In this document: positions 26,162 to 35,139 of the stretch, piece after piece
Numbering within the stretch: the first letter of the stretch is position 1
How the letters are laid out: every line of letters starts with the position of its first letter
Source of the DNA: Planctomycetales bacterium
GTDB lineage: Bacteria > Planctomycetota > Planctomycetia > Planctomycetales > Planctomycetaceae
Direction: 5' to 3'
Assembly (NCBI GenBank): GCA_028285345.1
Contig: JANQPT010000043.1
Coordinates: 124,001 to 188,000, forward strand
Length of the DNA stretch: 64,000 bases
Position numbers and translations under genes: made by a program
The notes under the pieces: generated by a model
Told to the model about the DNA's origin: nothing
Database searches by the model: none
The model's input: the letters and a program-made list of their open reading frames with translations, nothing else

Positions 26162-27235
26162 CTATTTCTTGTGTCCCAAGATCGCCGATTCGTCGAACAC
26201 CGCATGATTGATGATTTTGCGGCGGCCGGACGTGTAAACGATGTGAATCTTCCCGTCTTGGGTCTGAATGGCCGAAGGATAGGCGGACGTGTCGCCGGCC
26301 TTGTCGTAGATGTCGCGGCGGTGCGGCCACGTCTTGTCGTTGTCGGTCGAAATCGCCACCGTCAGCGGCATGCGTCGGCCTTCGTTGTTGTCGTTGAATA
26401 CCAACAACAGATGCCCGTTCTTGAGCTTGATAAAATCGGCCGCCGAGTTGGGATTCTTGAACTGCGTCTTGGTGCCGGGCGACCACGTGTAACCGCCGTC
26501 GCGCGATTCGGAGCGAACCAGCACGCCTTCGGGGTATGGTCCAAAGCGTCCGCCGCGGCGGATGTAGGCGATCAAATAATCGTCGTCAATCTGCACCGGT
26601 GAGGCCTGCAAGTTGCCGATTTCGAACATGATCCGATTTGTTTCGGTCCACTTTTTCGTCTTCGGATTGTACCGCATGAAGAAACTGCAGGTGTCGGCCG
26701 CCGTCCCTTCGCGGTCTTCGCCCGTTTCATGATACAGCGGCAGCAAATAGTCGCCATTGTTGAGCAAAATTGGCCGGCTGCGGCACATCGTGCCTTCTTC
26801 AAAGGAGAGCATATAGGGATCGGACCAGGTCTTGCCGTAGTCCTTGGAGGTCTTGTATTTGACCCGCGCTGAGGACCACGTGGGGCCGTAGTTCGTAATG
26901 TAAAACAACCACACCGTTCCATCGGGCGCCTGCCAGGCGGCGGCGTTGCCTTCGGACCGGTTCGGCGTGTCCGCAATCACTTCCGGCTTGGTCCACGTAT
27001 CGCTGCCCTTCGCCTTGCGCATGCCATAGACACGCGTGTCGCCTTCGTATTCCCCGTCGCCGCCGTAGTAAGTGATATACAAATCGCCGTTGTCAAATTC
27101 GGCGATGGTGGCGGGGTGTTTATACGGGCCCGGAAACTCGGGACCGATCACGCGTTCAATCGTAATGTCGTCCGCTGCCGCAGCAACGGATAGCTGAGCG
27201 ACAATGCCCAGCAGAGCGATCAAGTGAATCTTCAT
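26162..27235 (-). CDS. BNR-repeat sialidase-like exported protein
   Basis: 357 aa with a signal peptide (IHLIALLGIVAQLSVAAAADD). It folds as a six-bladed propeller of the sialidase superfamily: an Asp-box SKDYGKTWSDP near residue 135, a second one SRDGGYTWSPG near 245, and STDNDKTWPHR near 305. FDNGDLYITYYGGDGEYEGDTRVYGMR and CRSRPILLNNGDYLLPLYHE match the exo-alpha-sialidase group common in planctomycetes. Whether it cleaves sialic acid is unknown; many members act on other glycans. It lies upstream of the sulfatase in the same direction, which fits a glycan-degradation pair. Confidence 0.88.
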   Translation of the reverse strand: MKIHLIALLGIVAQLSVAAAADDITIERVIGPEFPGPYKHPATIAEFDNGDLYITYYGGDGEYEGDTRVYGMRKAKGSDTWTKPEVIADTPNRSEGNAAAWQAPDGTVWLFYITNYGPTWSSARVKYKTSKDYGKTWSDPYMLSFEEGTMCRSRPILLNNGDYLLPLYHETGEDREGTAADTCSFFMRYNPKTKKWTETNRIMFEIGNLQASPVQIDDDYLIAYIRRGGRFGPYPEGVLVRSESRDGGYTWSPGTKTQFKNPNSAADFIKLKNGHLLLVFNDNNEGRRMPLTVAISTDNDKTWPHRRDIYDKAGDTSAYPSAIQTQDGKIHIVYTSGRRKIINHAVFDESAILGHKK

Positions 27236-27421
27236 CGGGACGAACTACTTTCTGATGCAAGAGGTCAACCAGGCGAGGCAGGCGAAAGTACAAGACTCGA
27301 GCTAGAGAAGATCCCGATCATATCCCGATTTGACGGCGAATCACAAGCAACTGTGACACGGTCCCGCCGACCGCGCCCCGAAATGTGATGACCGAACGCT
27401 TCGGCGTCGGGCGCGAGCCGC

Positions 27422-28750
27422 CTACGTCAATTCCGGGATGATTCGCGCGCTGCCGGGAAGAATCGGCACGGTCGCTCCGCCGGAGCGGCGGATGAAACGG
27501 TGGGGGTCGATCCCCATGTTGTGATACAGCGTGGCCAGCACATCTTGGTAGTGCACCGGCCGGCTTTGCGCCTCGCCCGCGATCTTGTCGGTCGAGCCAA
27601 TGATCTGCCCGGCCGGCATGTTTCCGCCCGCAAGCAGTGCGTGGCTGACGCGGGCCCAGTGATCTCGGCCGGCATTCTTGTTGATCTTGGGCGTCCGTCC
27701 AAATTCGCCCCAGACGATCACGGTGACTTCTTTGTCCAAACCGCGGGCGTGTATGTCCTCGACGAGAGCCGAGAACCCCGTGTCGAACAGCGGCAAATGG
27801 TGCTTGAGGTGTCCAAAATTGTTCCCGTGCGTATCCCAGAACCCATAGGCGACGGTGACGCACCGCACTCCCGCTTCGACCAGCCGCCGCGCCGCCAAGA
27901 GTTGGTCATTCCACATCGGAGCACCGTCGCCGAGATGCTTCGGGGAACCTTTGCCGTAGCGGTTGCGAATCTGCGGATCCTCTTTCTCCACGTCGAGCGC
28001 ATCGACCAGCTTGCTAGAGGTCAACACGCTGAATGCCCGCTCATAGTTGGATGCGACGCCGCCGATCTGTTCGTTGTCGACGTCTCTCTGGTAGGCGTCC
28101 AATCCCTTCAGCAATTGTTGCCTGTTGCCGAAACGGCCCGCGTCGACGTACCGCAACTTCATGCTGGCAAGGTCCTCGCCGTCCGCTTTGATTCCCGCGT
28201 GGGCCGCGCCGAGGACACCGGGGCCGGGGCTGTTGTAGGGACGGTGCTGCATTGTGGGGAACAGATCCACAAACGCCGGCGTAACTCCGTCAGTCGAGCC
28301 CTGCTGTTGCGATACGACCGACCCGAAGTTGGGGCGGCCCTCAAGTTCGCTTTGACGTTTGCGATATCCAGTCACGTTTTGAAAACTGGAGTGTTCGTCC
28401 CTCAACCCAACAATCGAGCGGATCACCGAGATCTTGTCCATCACCTGCGCGGTTTTGGGAAGCAGGTTGCCGACTTGGATTCCCGGCACGTTGGATGCAA
28501 TCGGCGTAAATTCGCCGCGAATCCCGTCGGGAGCGTCCGGCTTGAGATCAAAGGTATCCTGGTGCGACAATCCGCCCGACAGGTAGACCATAATGATCGA
28601 ATGACGACTGTTGCTCCGCGGAGAGTTGTCTTCAGCAGCCAGGATGTGCGGAAGGCTGAGTCCGCCGACGGCCAGCCCGCCAATCTGCAAAAATGAACGG
28701 CGCGGCAAACCGTCGCAATAACGAGCCTTTGGTCCCAGCAGCGTCAACAT
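27422..28750 (-). CDS. DUF1501 domain protein, exported
   Basis: 442 aa. An N-terminal Arg-Arg signal (LPRRSFLQIGGLAVGGLSLPHIL) indicates Tat export. The body shows the DUF1501 signatures: SIIMVYLSGGLSHQDTFDLKPDAP, ISVIRSIVGLRDEHSSFQNVTGY, CVTVAYGFWDTHGNNFGHLKHHLPLFD and VIVWGEFGRTPKINKNAGRDHW, a sulfatase/alkaline-phosphatase-like fold. In planctomycetes this protein is normally encoded next to a DUF1549/DUF1553 (PSCyt) partner; none is adjacent here. Its activity is unknown. Confidence 0.93.
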   Translation of the reverse strand: MLTLLGPKARYCDGLPRRSFLQIGGLAVGGLSLPHILAAEDNSPRSNSRHSIIMVYLSGGLSHQDTFDLKPDAPDGIRGEFTPIASNVPGIQVGNLLPKTAQVMDKISVIRSIVGLRDEHSSFQNVTGYRKRQSELEGRPNFGSVVSQQQGSTDGVTPAFVDLFPTMQHRPYNSPGPGVLGAAHAGIKADGEDLASMKLRYVDAGRFGNRQQLLKGLDAYQRDVDNEQIGGVASNYERAFSVLTSSKLVDALDVEKEDPQIRNRYGKGSPKHLGDGAPMWNDQLLAARRLVEAGVRCVTVAYGFWDTHGNNFGHLKHHLPLFDTGFSALVEDIHARGLDKEVTVIVWGEFGRTPKINKNAGRDHWARVSHALLAGGNMPAGQIIGSTDKIAGEAQSRPVHYQDVLATLYHNMGIDPHRFIRRSGGATVPILPGSARIIPELT

Positions 28751-28894
28751 CAGCAGTCCTTGTGGTCGTGAATTCCCGACACATGCAATTTCGTTTATGC
28801 TTATAGTCTAGTTCATCGGCCGGTTTTCGCAAAGCCTGTAACAATATTGTCGCCGCCCCGATGGCCACAACTCAATTCCTTGGAAAGCAATCGC

Positions 28895-30262
28895 ATGCAC
28901 TGGTTCCAACGTTTTTTCTTGATCGCGATCCTATTCTGTGTCAGCCGAACTCCCCTCCTCGCCGCCGAGTGGCAGGTGGGCGTTGCCAAGGTCGTCGTTA
29001 CTCCCGAATCACCAACGTGGCTCTCTGGATACGGTAGCCGTAACAAACCGGCCGAGGGCAAGGTCCACGACCTGTATGCCAAAGCGCTGGCGTTTGAATC
29101 GAAGCAGGGGACGCGGCTGGTGCTGGTGACCTGCGATCTCGGTTCAATGCATTACGGCATTGCCCGACCGGTCGCCGCCGCCGTCGAAAAGTCGCACGGC
29201 CTCCCGCAAAGCAACCTAATCATCAACGTCTCACACACCCATTGTGCCCCTGAAGTTGCCGTGGAGCGGCCGGTTTTTCACAACCTCAGCGACGAGGCCG
29301 AAGCGGCGCTGGCGAATTACATCGACCAGCAATTGATTCCCAAACTGATCACGCTCGTTCGGGAATCATTGGATGATCTCAAACCTGCGCGACTGCTCGT
29401 CAGCCAGTCCAGTGCGAGTTTCGGAAAGAGCCGGCGATTCCCAACCGAGAGCGGCATCGTGAACCGCCGCTACGATGAGGGGATCACGGAAGACGACGTC
29501 CCCGTGATGCAGGTGGTCTCCCCCGACGGAAAACTGCGGGCGGTGATGTTCGGCTATGCCTGCCACAACACGACGCTGGCGTTTTATCAATATTGCGGCG
29601 ACTATGCCGGCTTCGCGCAGTACAACGTCGAAGCCAGCCATCCGGGGGCAGTCGCGCTGTTTATGATGGGTTGCGGCGGCGATCAGAATCCGTACCCTCG
29701 CCACGGCCCCAAAGGGCTAGAGTACTGCCGGCAACACGGGCGCGAGCTTTCCGACGCTGTCGAACGCGCGATTCAAGGCGAGCAGACCGAAGTGCACGGT
29801 CCGCTCCGTACGGCGCACACCGTCGTCAACCTTCCGCTGGAGCCGCCGCCCACACGTGAGCAACTGCAGCGCGACGCAGAAACAGCGACCAGCTATCGGC
29901 AGCGCAAAGCAAAGTACCTGCTGGGAGAATTGGAGAAGCACGGCAAACTGATGAGCGAACAGCCCTGTCCCCTGTATGCGGCCCGATTCGGAAAAGAACT
30001 GTTGTTCATCGCCGTCAGCGGCGAAACCGTCGTCGATTATTCCCGGAAGCCGAAAGCGGAGTTCGTCGGACCGATGGTCTGGGTCGCCGGCTATTGCACC
30101 GACGTGTTCGCCTATCTGCCGTCACAGCGCGTCCTGTTGGAAGGTGGCTATGAGGGCCGGACGGGTATCGTGCATCAGCTAACGCCGACGCCGTTCGCCC
30201 CCTCCGTCGAAGACCACGTCATGGGCGGCATCCGGCGATTGGTCAAACAAGTGTCGCAATAG
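28895..30262 (+). CDS. neutral/alkaline non-lysosomal ceramidase-like protein, exported
   Basis: 455 aa from the ATG at 28895, which begins a signal peptide (FQRFFLIAILFCVSRTPLLAAEW). The mature N-terminus is GVAKVVVTPESPTWLSGYGSR; further family blocks are KALAFESKQGTRLVLVTCDLGSM, INVSHTHCAPE (zinc His pair), VMFGYACHNTTLAFYQYCGDYAGFAQ and ALFMMGCGGDQNPYPR. These correspond to the catalytic domain of neutral ceramidase. Length is shorter than the eukaryotic enzyme and lacks its C-terminal domain. In planctomycetes such proteins are frequent and their natural amide substrate is unknown. It is divergent from the DUF1501 gene. Confidence 0.9.
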   Translation: MHWFQRFFLIAILFCVSRTPLLAAEWQVGVAKVVVTPESPTWLSGYGSRNKPAEGKVHDLYAKALAFESKQGTRLVLVTCDLGSMHYGIARPVAAAVEKSHGLPQSNLIINVSHTHCAPEVAVERPVFHNLSDEAEAALANYIDQQLIPKLITLVRESLDDLKPARLLVSQSSASFGKSRRFPTESGIVNRRYDEGITEDDVPVMQVVSPDGKLRAVMFGYACHNTTLAFYQYCGDYAGFAQYNVEASHPGAVALFMMGCGGDQNPYPRHGPKGLEYCRQHGRELSDAVERAIQGEQTEVHGPLRTAHTVVNLPLEPPPTREQLQRDAETATSYRQRKAKYLLGELEKHGKLMSEQPCPLYAARFGKELLFIAVSGETVVDYSRKPKAEFVGPMVWVAGYCTDVFAYLPSQRVLLEGGYEGRTGIVHQLTPTPFAPSVEDHVMGGIRRLVKQVSQ

Positions 30263-30284
30263 CGAGGTCCTATGACGCGGCCCG

Positions 30285-30953
30285 TTATGCAATACCGACG
30301 ACGACCGCGACCGGCATCGTCCAGATCTCTAAACGGTCGGAGACGCGGATCTCAAAGCCCGCATCGCGAATGGAACCCTCGGCGTCAATCGGTTGGCAGT
30401 CGACGATGTGCGGAAAGTGTTGGTGCATCCACTTGTAGGTTTTCTCAAGCATGCTGTCTTTCTCGTCTGCTTGAGTGAGCGCCATCGAGACCGTCGCGAC
30501 CCGTCCGCCCGGTTTGAGAACGCGGCGAATCTCCGCCAACACTTCGGGAATGGTATCGAGCGGAAACAGTTCCAGAGTGAAACTCATACTGACCGCGTCG
30601 AATTCACCATCGGCAAAGCCGAGCGGGGGTACGTCACCAACCGAGAGCGTGACACGGTCGGCAACCCCTCCGTCATCGACACGTTTCTGAGCGACCTTCT
30701 GCATTCCTTCAGAAATGTCGACGCCGCAGACATGCCCCTCGGCGCCCGCGGCCTCCGCCAACTGCAACAGGGAGTGCCCGGTCCCATATCCGATTTCCAG
30801 CACCCGCTCTCCAGCCGCGACGTTCAACGCCGCCAGCCCTTTCTCACGGGCGACATGCTCGTTGGAATCGGCCAGCAGATCATAGGCGTGGCTGATGCGG
30901 TCGTAGAAAGCTTTCGCAGGATTCGTCGACGCTGAAGATTCCGGCTGGTTCAT
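30285..30953 (-). CDS. class I SAM-dependent methyltransferase
   Basis: 222 aa. The SAM-binding motif I is VLEIGYGTGHSLLQLA (about residue 51-66), with acidic motif II at VCGVDISEGM and motif III at GDVPPLGFADGEFDAVSMSFTLELFP. The overall pattern is close to UbiE/COQ5-type methyltransferases, but the C-terminal part is short. The acceptor is unknown. It is convergent to the ceramidase-like gene and lies downstream of the thiolase gene on the same strand. Confidence 0.9.
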   Translation of the reverse strand: MNQPESSASTNPAKAFYDRISHAYDLLADSNEHVAREKGLAALNVAAGERVLEIGYGTGHSLLQLAEAAGAEGHVCGVDISEGMQKVAQKRVDDGGVADRVTLSVGDVPPLGFADGEFDAVSMSFTLELFPLDTIPEVLAEIRRVLKPGGRVATVSMALTQADEKDSMLEKTYKWMHQHFPHIVDCQPIDAEGSIRDAGFEIRVSDRLEIWTMPVAVVVGIA

Positions 30954-31082
30954 CGATCATCGCTTTCTGTTTGAAATGAAGTCAAGAATCGAGCCCAAGT
31001 CGGCGAACGATCTCGATAAGGCTGTTCATTAACTCTGACTGGTTTTGATAACAGTTTCCGTTGCCGAAGTGCGTCGCAAGAA

Positions 31083-32264
31083 TCACACATCGCGCTCGAC
31101 AATCATCGCGACCGCATTGCCGCCGCCGAGGCAGAGGCTGACCAATCCCCGCCGAAGCTGATGCCGCTTCAGCGCCGAGAGCAGCGTCACCAACGTTCGC
31201 GCTCCGCTGGCGCCGATCGGATGCCCCAGCGCGATCGCACCACCGCAGATATTGACCTTATTCTCGTCGAGTTGCAACTGTTTCAAGCAAGCCAGCATTT
31301 GGGCCGCAAATGCCTCATTGATTTCAAAGAGATCGATGTCGTCCGTCTGTAATTGAGCTTTTTCGAGTACCCCGCGCACGGCGGTCACGGGGGCGATGAA
31401 GATGTCCCGGGGCTCCACCCCGCTCGTAAACGAAGCCACTATGCGGGCCTTCAAGGGCGCCGGCGACGATTCGGCAACCTGCTCGCCGGCAACGACAACA
31501 GCCGCCGCTCCGTCGCTCAGCATCGACGAATTCCCGGCCGTGACCGTGCCAGTGCTGCTGAACGCGGGTTTCAGCCGACTCAAATCGTCCGCGGTGGTAT
31601 CGGGACGCGGCCCTTCATCCGCAGTCATCACTGTTTGTTCACGAGTCACCGAGATCGACACCGGAACGATTTCCTCCTCAAACGCCTGCTCGGCCAACGC
31701 GCGGCCCGCTCGCTGTTGACTCCGCGCGGCAAACTCATCTTGCTCGCCGCGGCTCACGCTGACTCTGTCTGCCGTACCGTCGGCGTACTCTCCCATTCCG
31801 CAGTCGTGAATCGAGCACCAAAGCCCATCGAAGAGCATCGAATCGACGAGTTTGCCGTCGCCGAATTTCAGCCCGTTCCGCAGACCGGGAACCAGATGCG
31901 GCGCGCGCGTCATGCTTTCCATGCCGCCCGCCACGATGGTCTGCGCATCCCCCAAGCGAATCGCCTGGTCGGCCAACATGACCGCCTTGAGGCCGGAGCC
32001 ACAGACCTTGTTGATCGTCAGTGCCGCGACCGGAGCTGGAAGTCCCGCTTTCAGCGCTGCTTGACGCGCCGGCGCCTGTCCCAGGCCGGCCGAGAGCACG
32101 TTGCCCATGATCACCTCATCAACCCGCTCCGGTGACACGTCCGCGCGAAGCAGCGCTTCGCGGATACAAATCGCGCCCAGTTCCGGCGCGGAGATATCTC
32201 GAAACGCTCCCAAGAACTTGGCGATCGGGGTCCGGCAACCAGCCAGAATATAAGAATCACTCAT
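31083..32264 (-). CDS. acetyl-CoA C-acetyltransferase (thiolase)
   Basis: 393 aa, exactly the length of biosynthetic/degradative thiolases. Catalytic residues are visible: Cys88 in INKVCGSGLKAVMLADQ, His348 in LGHPIGASGARTLV and Cys378 in SLCLGGGNAVAMIVE, together with NEAFAAQMLACLKQL. It condenses two acetyl-CoA to acetoacetyl-CoA or runs in reverse in beta-oxidation; the sequence does not decide. It is cytoplasmic. No other fatty-acid or PHB gene is adjacent. Confidence 0.96.
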   Translation of the reverse strand: MSDSYILAGCRTPIAKFLGAFRDISAPELGAICIREALLRADVSPERVDEVIMGNVLSAGLGQAPARQAALKAGLPAPVAALTINKVCGSGLKAVMLADQAIRLGDAQTIVAGGMESMTRAPHLVPGLRNGLKFGDGKLVDSMLFDGLWCSIHDCGMGEYADGTADRVSVSRGEQDEFAARSQQRAGRALAEQAFEEEIVPVSISVTREQTVMTADEGPRPDTTADDLSRLKPAFSSTGTVTAGNSSMLSDGAAAVVVAGEQVAESSPAPLKARIVASFTSGVEPRDIFIAPVTAVRGVLEKAQLQTDDIDLFEINEAFAAQMLACLKQLQLDENKVNICGGAIALGHPIGASGARTLVTLLSALKRHQLRRGLVSLCLGGGNAVAMIVERDV

Positions 32265-32433
32265 GGTCCATCTCTGCTTTCAAGCAAACTCGCGACGTTT
32301 TGAGATCACTGATTCGTAAGATCAGCTTTTCAGTTCATGCGATACTGGAAATCTCGCCGATTATACGAATTATACGGGCCGGTATCTCTGCGCGAAGATT
32401 GGGCTCGATTTCACCCCAGGGAGGGACAAGGCT

Positions 32434-33672
32434 GTGAACAGCAGGGTTATTCGACACTTACCGGTGGCGCTCGGATGTCTGCTTGCGCTATCCGGTGCCG
32501 CTGTCGTTGCGGCCCAATCGACTGTCGCGCCGATTCCGGTCGAATCACCACAAGCTCCGCTGCCGGCTGTCTGCTTCATTCTGGGCGACGTCCAGTTCCC
32601 GGGCGCCTACGAGTTTCAGCACGCACCGCTGGAGTTGCACGTGCTCGTTCATCGTGCCGGAGGTCTCAAAGGTACGGCCGAAAAATGCCAGGTTAAGATC
32701 GTCCGTAAGGGGCGGTTGGTCCATCAAATGCATTTTCAGACGGCGACTCCCACTCTCAAAACGCGCCTACAGGCCGGCGACATTATCATTGCGGCGGCGG
32801 AAGCAGCCGGAGAGCAAGCGGCTTCGGAAGTACCCGCGTCTCAAAACAGCATCTCCTACGTTGCGCTTGCGGGACTCAAGGATCAACCACAGCTGTTACC
32901 GTTGTTCGACACAAACCTGACCGTTGCGGCGCTGATCGGGAAGCTGAATCAATCGCCGGAAGTCATCCGACAAGTGACGATCATTTCCACCGGAGGTTCA
33001 CAGCGTTCGCGATCGTCCGCAACCTCATCCGTCAAACTGGCTGACGGAATGGTTATTGCGTTCGATCCCGAGGCAATCGACCGCGACGCGCTTCCGCAAT
33101 TTCGCGAAGTTGCCGTTATGCCCGAGACTGTTCCGACCCAAATCCAACTCGCCTCCCGGGAAGTACGAACCGATCAGCACGCGGCGATTTCGCACGCGGA
33201 GGAGACGGCAGCAGCCTTTCATGCCGCAGATCGCAACTTGTCCGACCCTGCCGGTTCCACATCGGATTCAACGCGGCACACCCCGGCTGACTCCAGCGCG
33301 CGTCAAACGTCGCCGACCGGCAGCGGCGCATCTTCGGCACTCGGCGAAGAGTTCGATACAAATCAACATTTGTCGTCCCCGGCGGCGGCCATCGACGCCA
33401 GATCGGTCCTTGGTGTCGCGATGATTCTCTTCGGCATGATTTGGCTCACCGTTGTCTATCGCGCAGAGATCGCGGCTCGGATTCCCAGTCGAGCCCACGA
33501 TTTTGCTGCGATGGTGCTGAGTGCCGTGTCGCCAGCATGGATCAAGCACGCTCAGACGAGCACTTCGCCGCAGGCAGCGTCCGGCCCGTCCGCAGCGCCG
33601 CCAACGAGCAATTCACCGGCCACGGCCGGCAATCCGCGGATCTTGATGCAGTTGCATGAGATTCGTCGCTAA
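32434..33672 (+). CDS. SLBB-domain exported protein with C-terminal membrane segment
   Basis: 412 aa from a GTG at 32434 with GGGAGG upstream. A signal peptide (LPVALGCLLALSGAAVVAAQ) is followed by a first SLBB-type unit (FILGDVQFPGAYEFQHAPLELHVLVHRAGGLKGTA) and a second, weaker one (YVALAGLKDQPQLLPLFDTNLTVAALIGKLNQSP). A long Ser/Thr/Ala-rich linker precedes a transmembrane segment near residue 330 (SVLGVAMILFGMIWLTVVY). SLBB units occur in Wza-type polysaccharide export proteins; here there is no Poly_export domain or other export gene nearby, so the role is open. Confidence 0.8.
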   Translation: MNSRVIRHLPVALGCLLALSGAAVVAAQSTVAPIPVESPQAPLPAVCFILGDVQFPGAYEFQHAPLELHVLVHRAGGLKGTAEKCQVKIVRKGRLVHQMHFQTATPTLKTRLQAGDIIIAAAEAAGEQAASEVPASQNSISYVALAGLKDQPQLLPLFDTNLTVAALIGKLNQSPEVIRQVTIISTGGSQRSRSSATSSVKLADGMVIAFDPEAIDRDALPQFREVAVMPETVPTQIQLASREVRTDQHAAISHAEETAAAFHAADRNLSDPAGSTSDSTRHTPADSSARQTSPTGSGASSALGEEFDTNQHLSSPAAAIDARSVLGVAMILFGMIWLTVVYRAEIAARIPSRAHDFAAMVLSAVSPAWIKHAQTSTSPQAASGPSAAPPTSNSPATAGNPRILMQLHEIRR

Positions 33673-33675
33673 CAG

Positions 33676-34878
33676 CTAGAATTTCGTGGTTGCGGCAAGC
33701 TTTTTCATAAACCGCATGAACGACGCATCCAGCACGGCCAGATCCTTGCCGAACGCCTTCTGAAAGTCCTCTAACCGTTCCTGTGTCGAGTACTTCTTGA
33801 GCGGGTCGCGTTGTGCCACCTTCCGCAGGTACTTCGCGTACGCGTGCGATCTAGTTTCGATCAAATAGTAGCTCAAGGCCCACGCCTGGCTGTAGCCGTC
33901 GAGAACCCGCGCATTGAATTTGCGGTCATCGGAAATAAAGGCGGCCAACGATCCTTTCTGACGGCGCGTTTGGGCGAACCTCATGAACCAGTCGAATCGT
34001 TCACGGTTGATCCGATCAGCCGGCTTGTTGTGGGTGCTGCTGTTGCGAATTCCCGGTGCTTCGTAAACCGTGGCCAATCCCTCGACGATCCATTTCGGAT
34101 TCTGTCCGATACGCGTATGCAGCCCGGCGTTGAAGGCGATTTGGTGCGTGGCTTCATGAATCATCGTGTCGCGCAGGCCGCGCTCGGACGAACCGGTACG
34201 GGCAAAGATCTCCGGGGACAGCAACCGCCGCGATGGGGAGCGAGATCCCAGCAAGACCGCTTCGGTCTCAGTGAGCGGTGACTGCTCCGTCGATGCCGAG
34301 CGATTGCCCGGATCGAACAGCGCGACCCAATTGGTGTGAGGATGGTAATACCCCATCAAACCTCGGGACGCTTGAACGCCGTCGCCGGCTGCGTACCGAG
34401 CAAATCCCTGATGGTCGGGAAACACGAGCGCCACCAAAGGAAACGCCGGAGTCTTCAGTCGAAATTGCCGCGCCCGGAAATAGGCGTAAAACCGGTTGTA
34501 GATTCCATCAAACAGTTTCGCGTATTCTCGGGCCCGTCCCCGCGGACCGCAGACCACATAACGCCCTTTGGCCGTCACTTCAAAACCAGACCCAAACTCG
34601 CGCTTCAGGCGATCGCGGATTTCAACTGCCGAAAACCCACGAAAACTTGTCGACAGCTTCTCGAAGTTCTTGACCTCGCGAAACGACAATTCTTGAAGCC
34701 GCCCATCACGGCTCATCAGCCAGAAATTGCGCGAGTCGCCGGCCACCGCTTTGCCCTCAAGCGTCTTGCCCCGCACGTCCAGCCGTAAGAGCGACTTGTC
34801 TTTCCCGGCAGCCGGCCTGCCGGCTGTTACCAGAAGCAGACAGCTCAGGACGGCGATCACAAGATTTTGGCGAGACAT
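33676..34878 (-). CDS. DUF1570 protein, HExxH metallopeptidase-like, exported
   Basis: 400 aa from the ATG at 34878, chosen because GGAG lies about 9 nt upstream; a GTG at 34893 and an ATG at 34884 are in frame. After the signal (VIAVLSCLLLVTAGRPAAG) a small beta domain reads LEGKAVAGDSRNFWLMSRDGRLQELSF. The DUF1570 part has VVCGPRGRAREYAKLFDGIYNRFYAYF and the zinc motif HEATH within DTMIHEATHQIAFNAGLH, followed by WIVEGLATVYEAPG where the Glu is a likely third ligand (gluzincin pattern). Protease activity is inferred from the motif only. Two such HExxH proteins are in this window. Confidence 0.85.
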   Translation of the reverse strand: MSRQNLVIAVLSCLLLVTAGRPAAGKDKSLLRLDVRGKTLEGKAVAGDSRNFWLMSRDGRLQELSFREVKNFEKLSTSFRGFSAVEIRDRLKREFGSGFEVTAKGRYVVCGPRGRAREYAKLFDGIYNRFYAYFRARQFRLKTPAFPLVALVFPDHQGFARYAAGDGVQASRGLMGYYHPHTNWVALFDPGNRSASTEQSPLTETEAVLLGSRSPSRRLLSPEIFARTGSSERGLRDTMIHEATHQIAFNAGLHTRIGQNPKWIVEGLATVYEAPGIRNSSTHNKPADRINRERFDWFMRFAQTRRQKGSLAAFISDDRKFNARVLDGYSQAWALSYYLIETRSHAYAKYLRKVAQRDPLKKYSTQERLEDFQKAFGKDLAVLDASFMRFMKKLAATTKF

Positions 34879-35139
34879 GGCCATTGGCTCCACTCAATAA
34901 GCGTAAAGGGAGTGTTGTCGGCGGAATTCGCGACGTATACGGTGGGGCAACGATATTGAAGTATAGAACGGAATTAGGTGCACCGATTGCGATCCGGCTG
35001 GCCGTCGGTGAATTTCAATCGGCCAGTCACGATCAACCTTGATTTGACCATTTCCCCGGCATCAATCGCACCGTAAACTTAAGAAACAGGCGAGCGACCC
35101 CTTCGGCCGCTTTGCCGCATTTTTCACAAAGGGGGAATC

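Noticed and set aside
25955-26486. Peptide reading through the palindromic element (HHGDTEDTE-type)
   Set aside because: This is the familiar spurious translation of the CACGGAG repeat, not a protein.
27500-28696. 398-codon plus-strand frame opposite the DUF1501 gene
   Set aside because: Shadow of a well-conserved gene; no start context and no family features.
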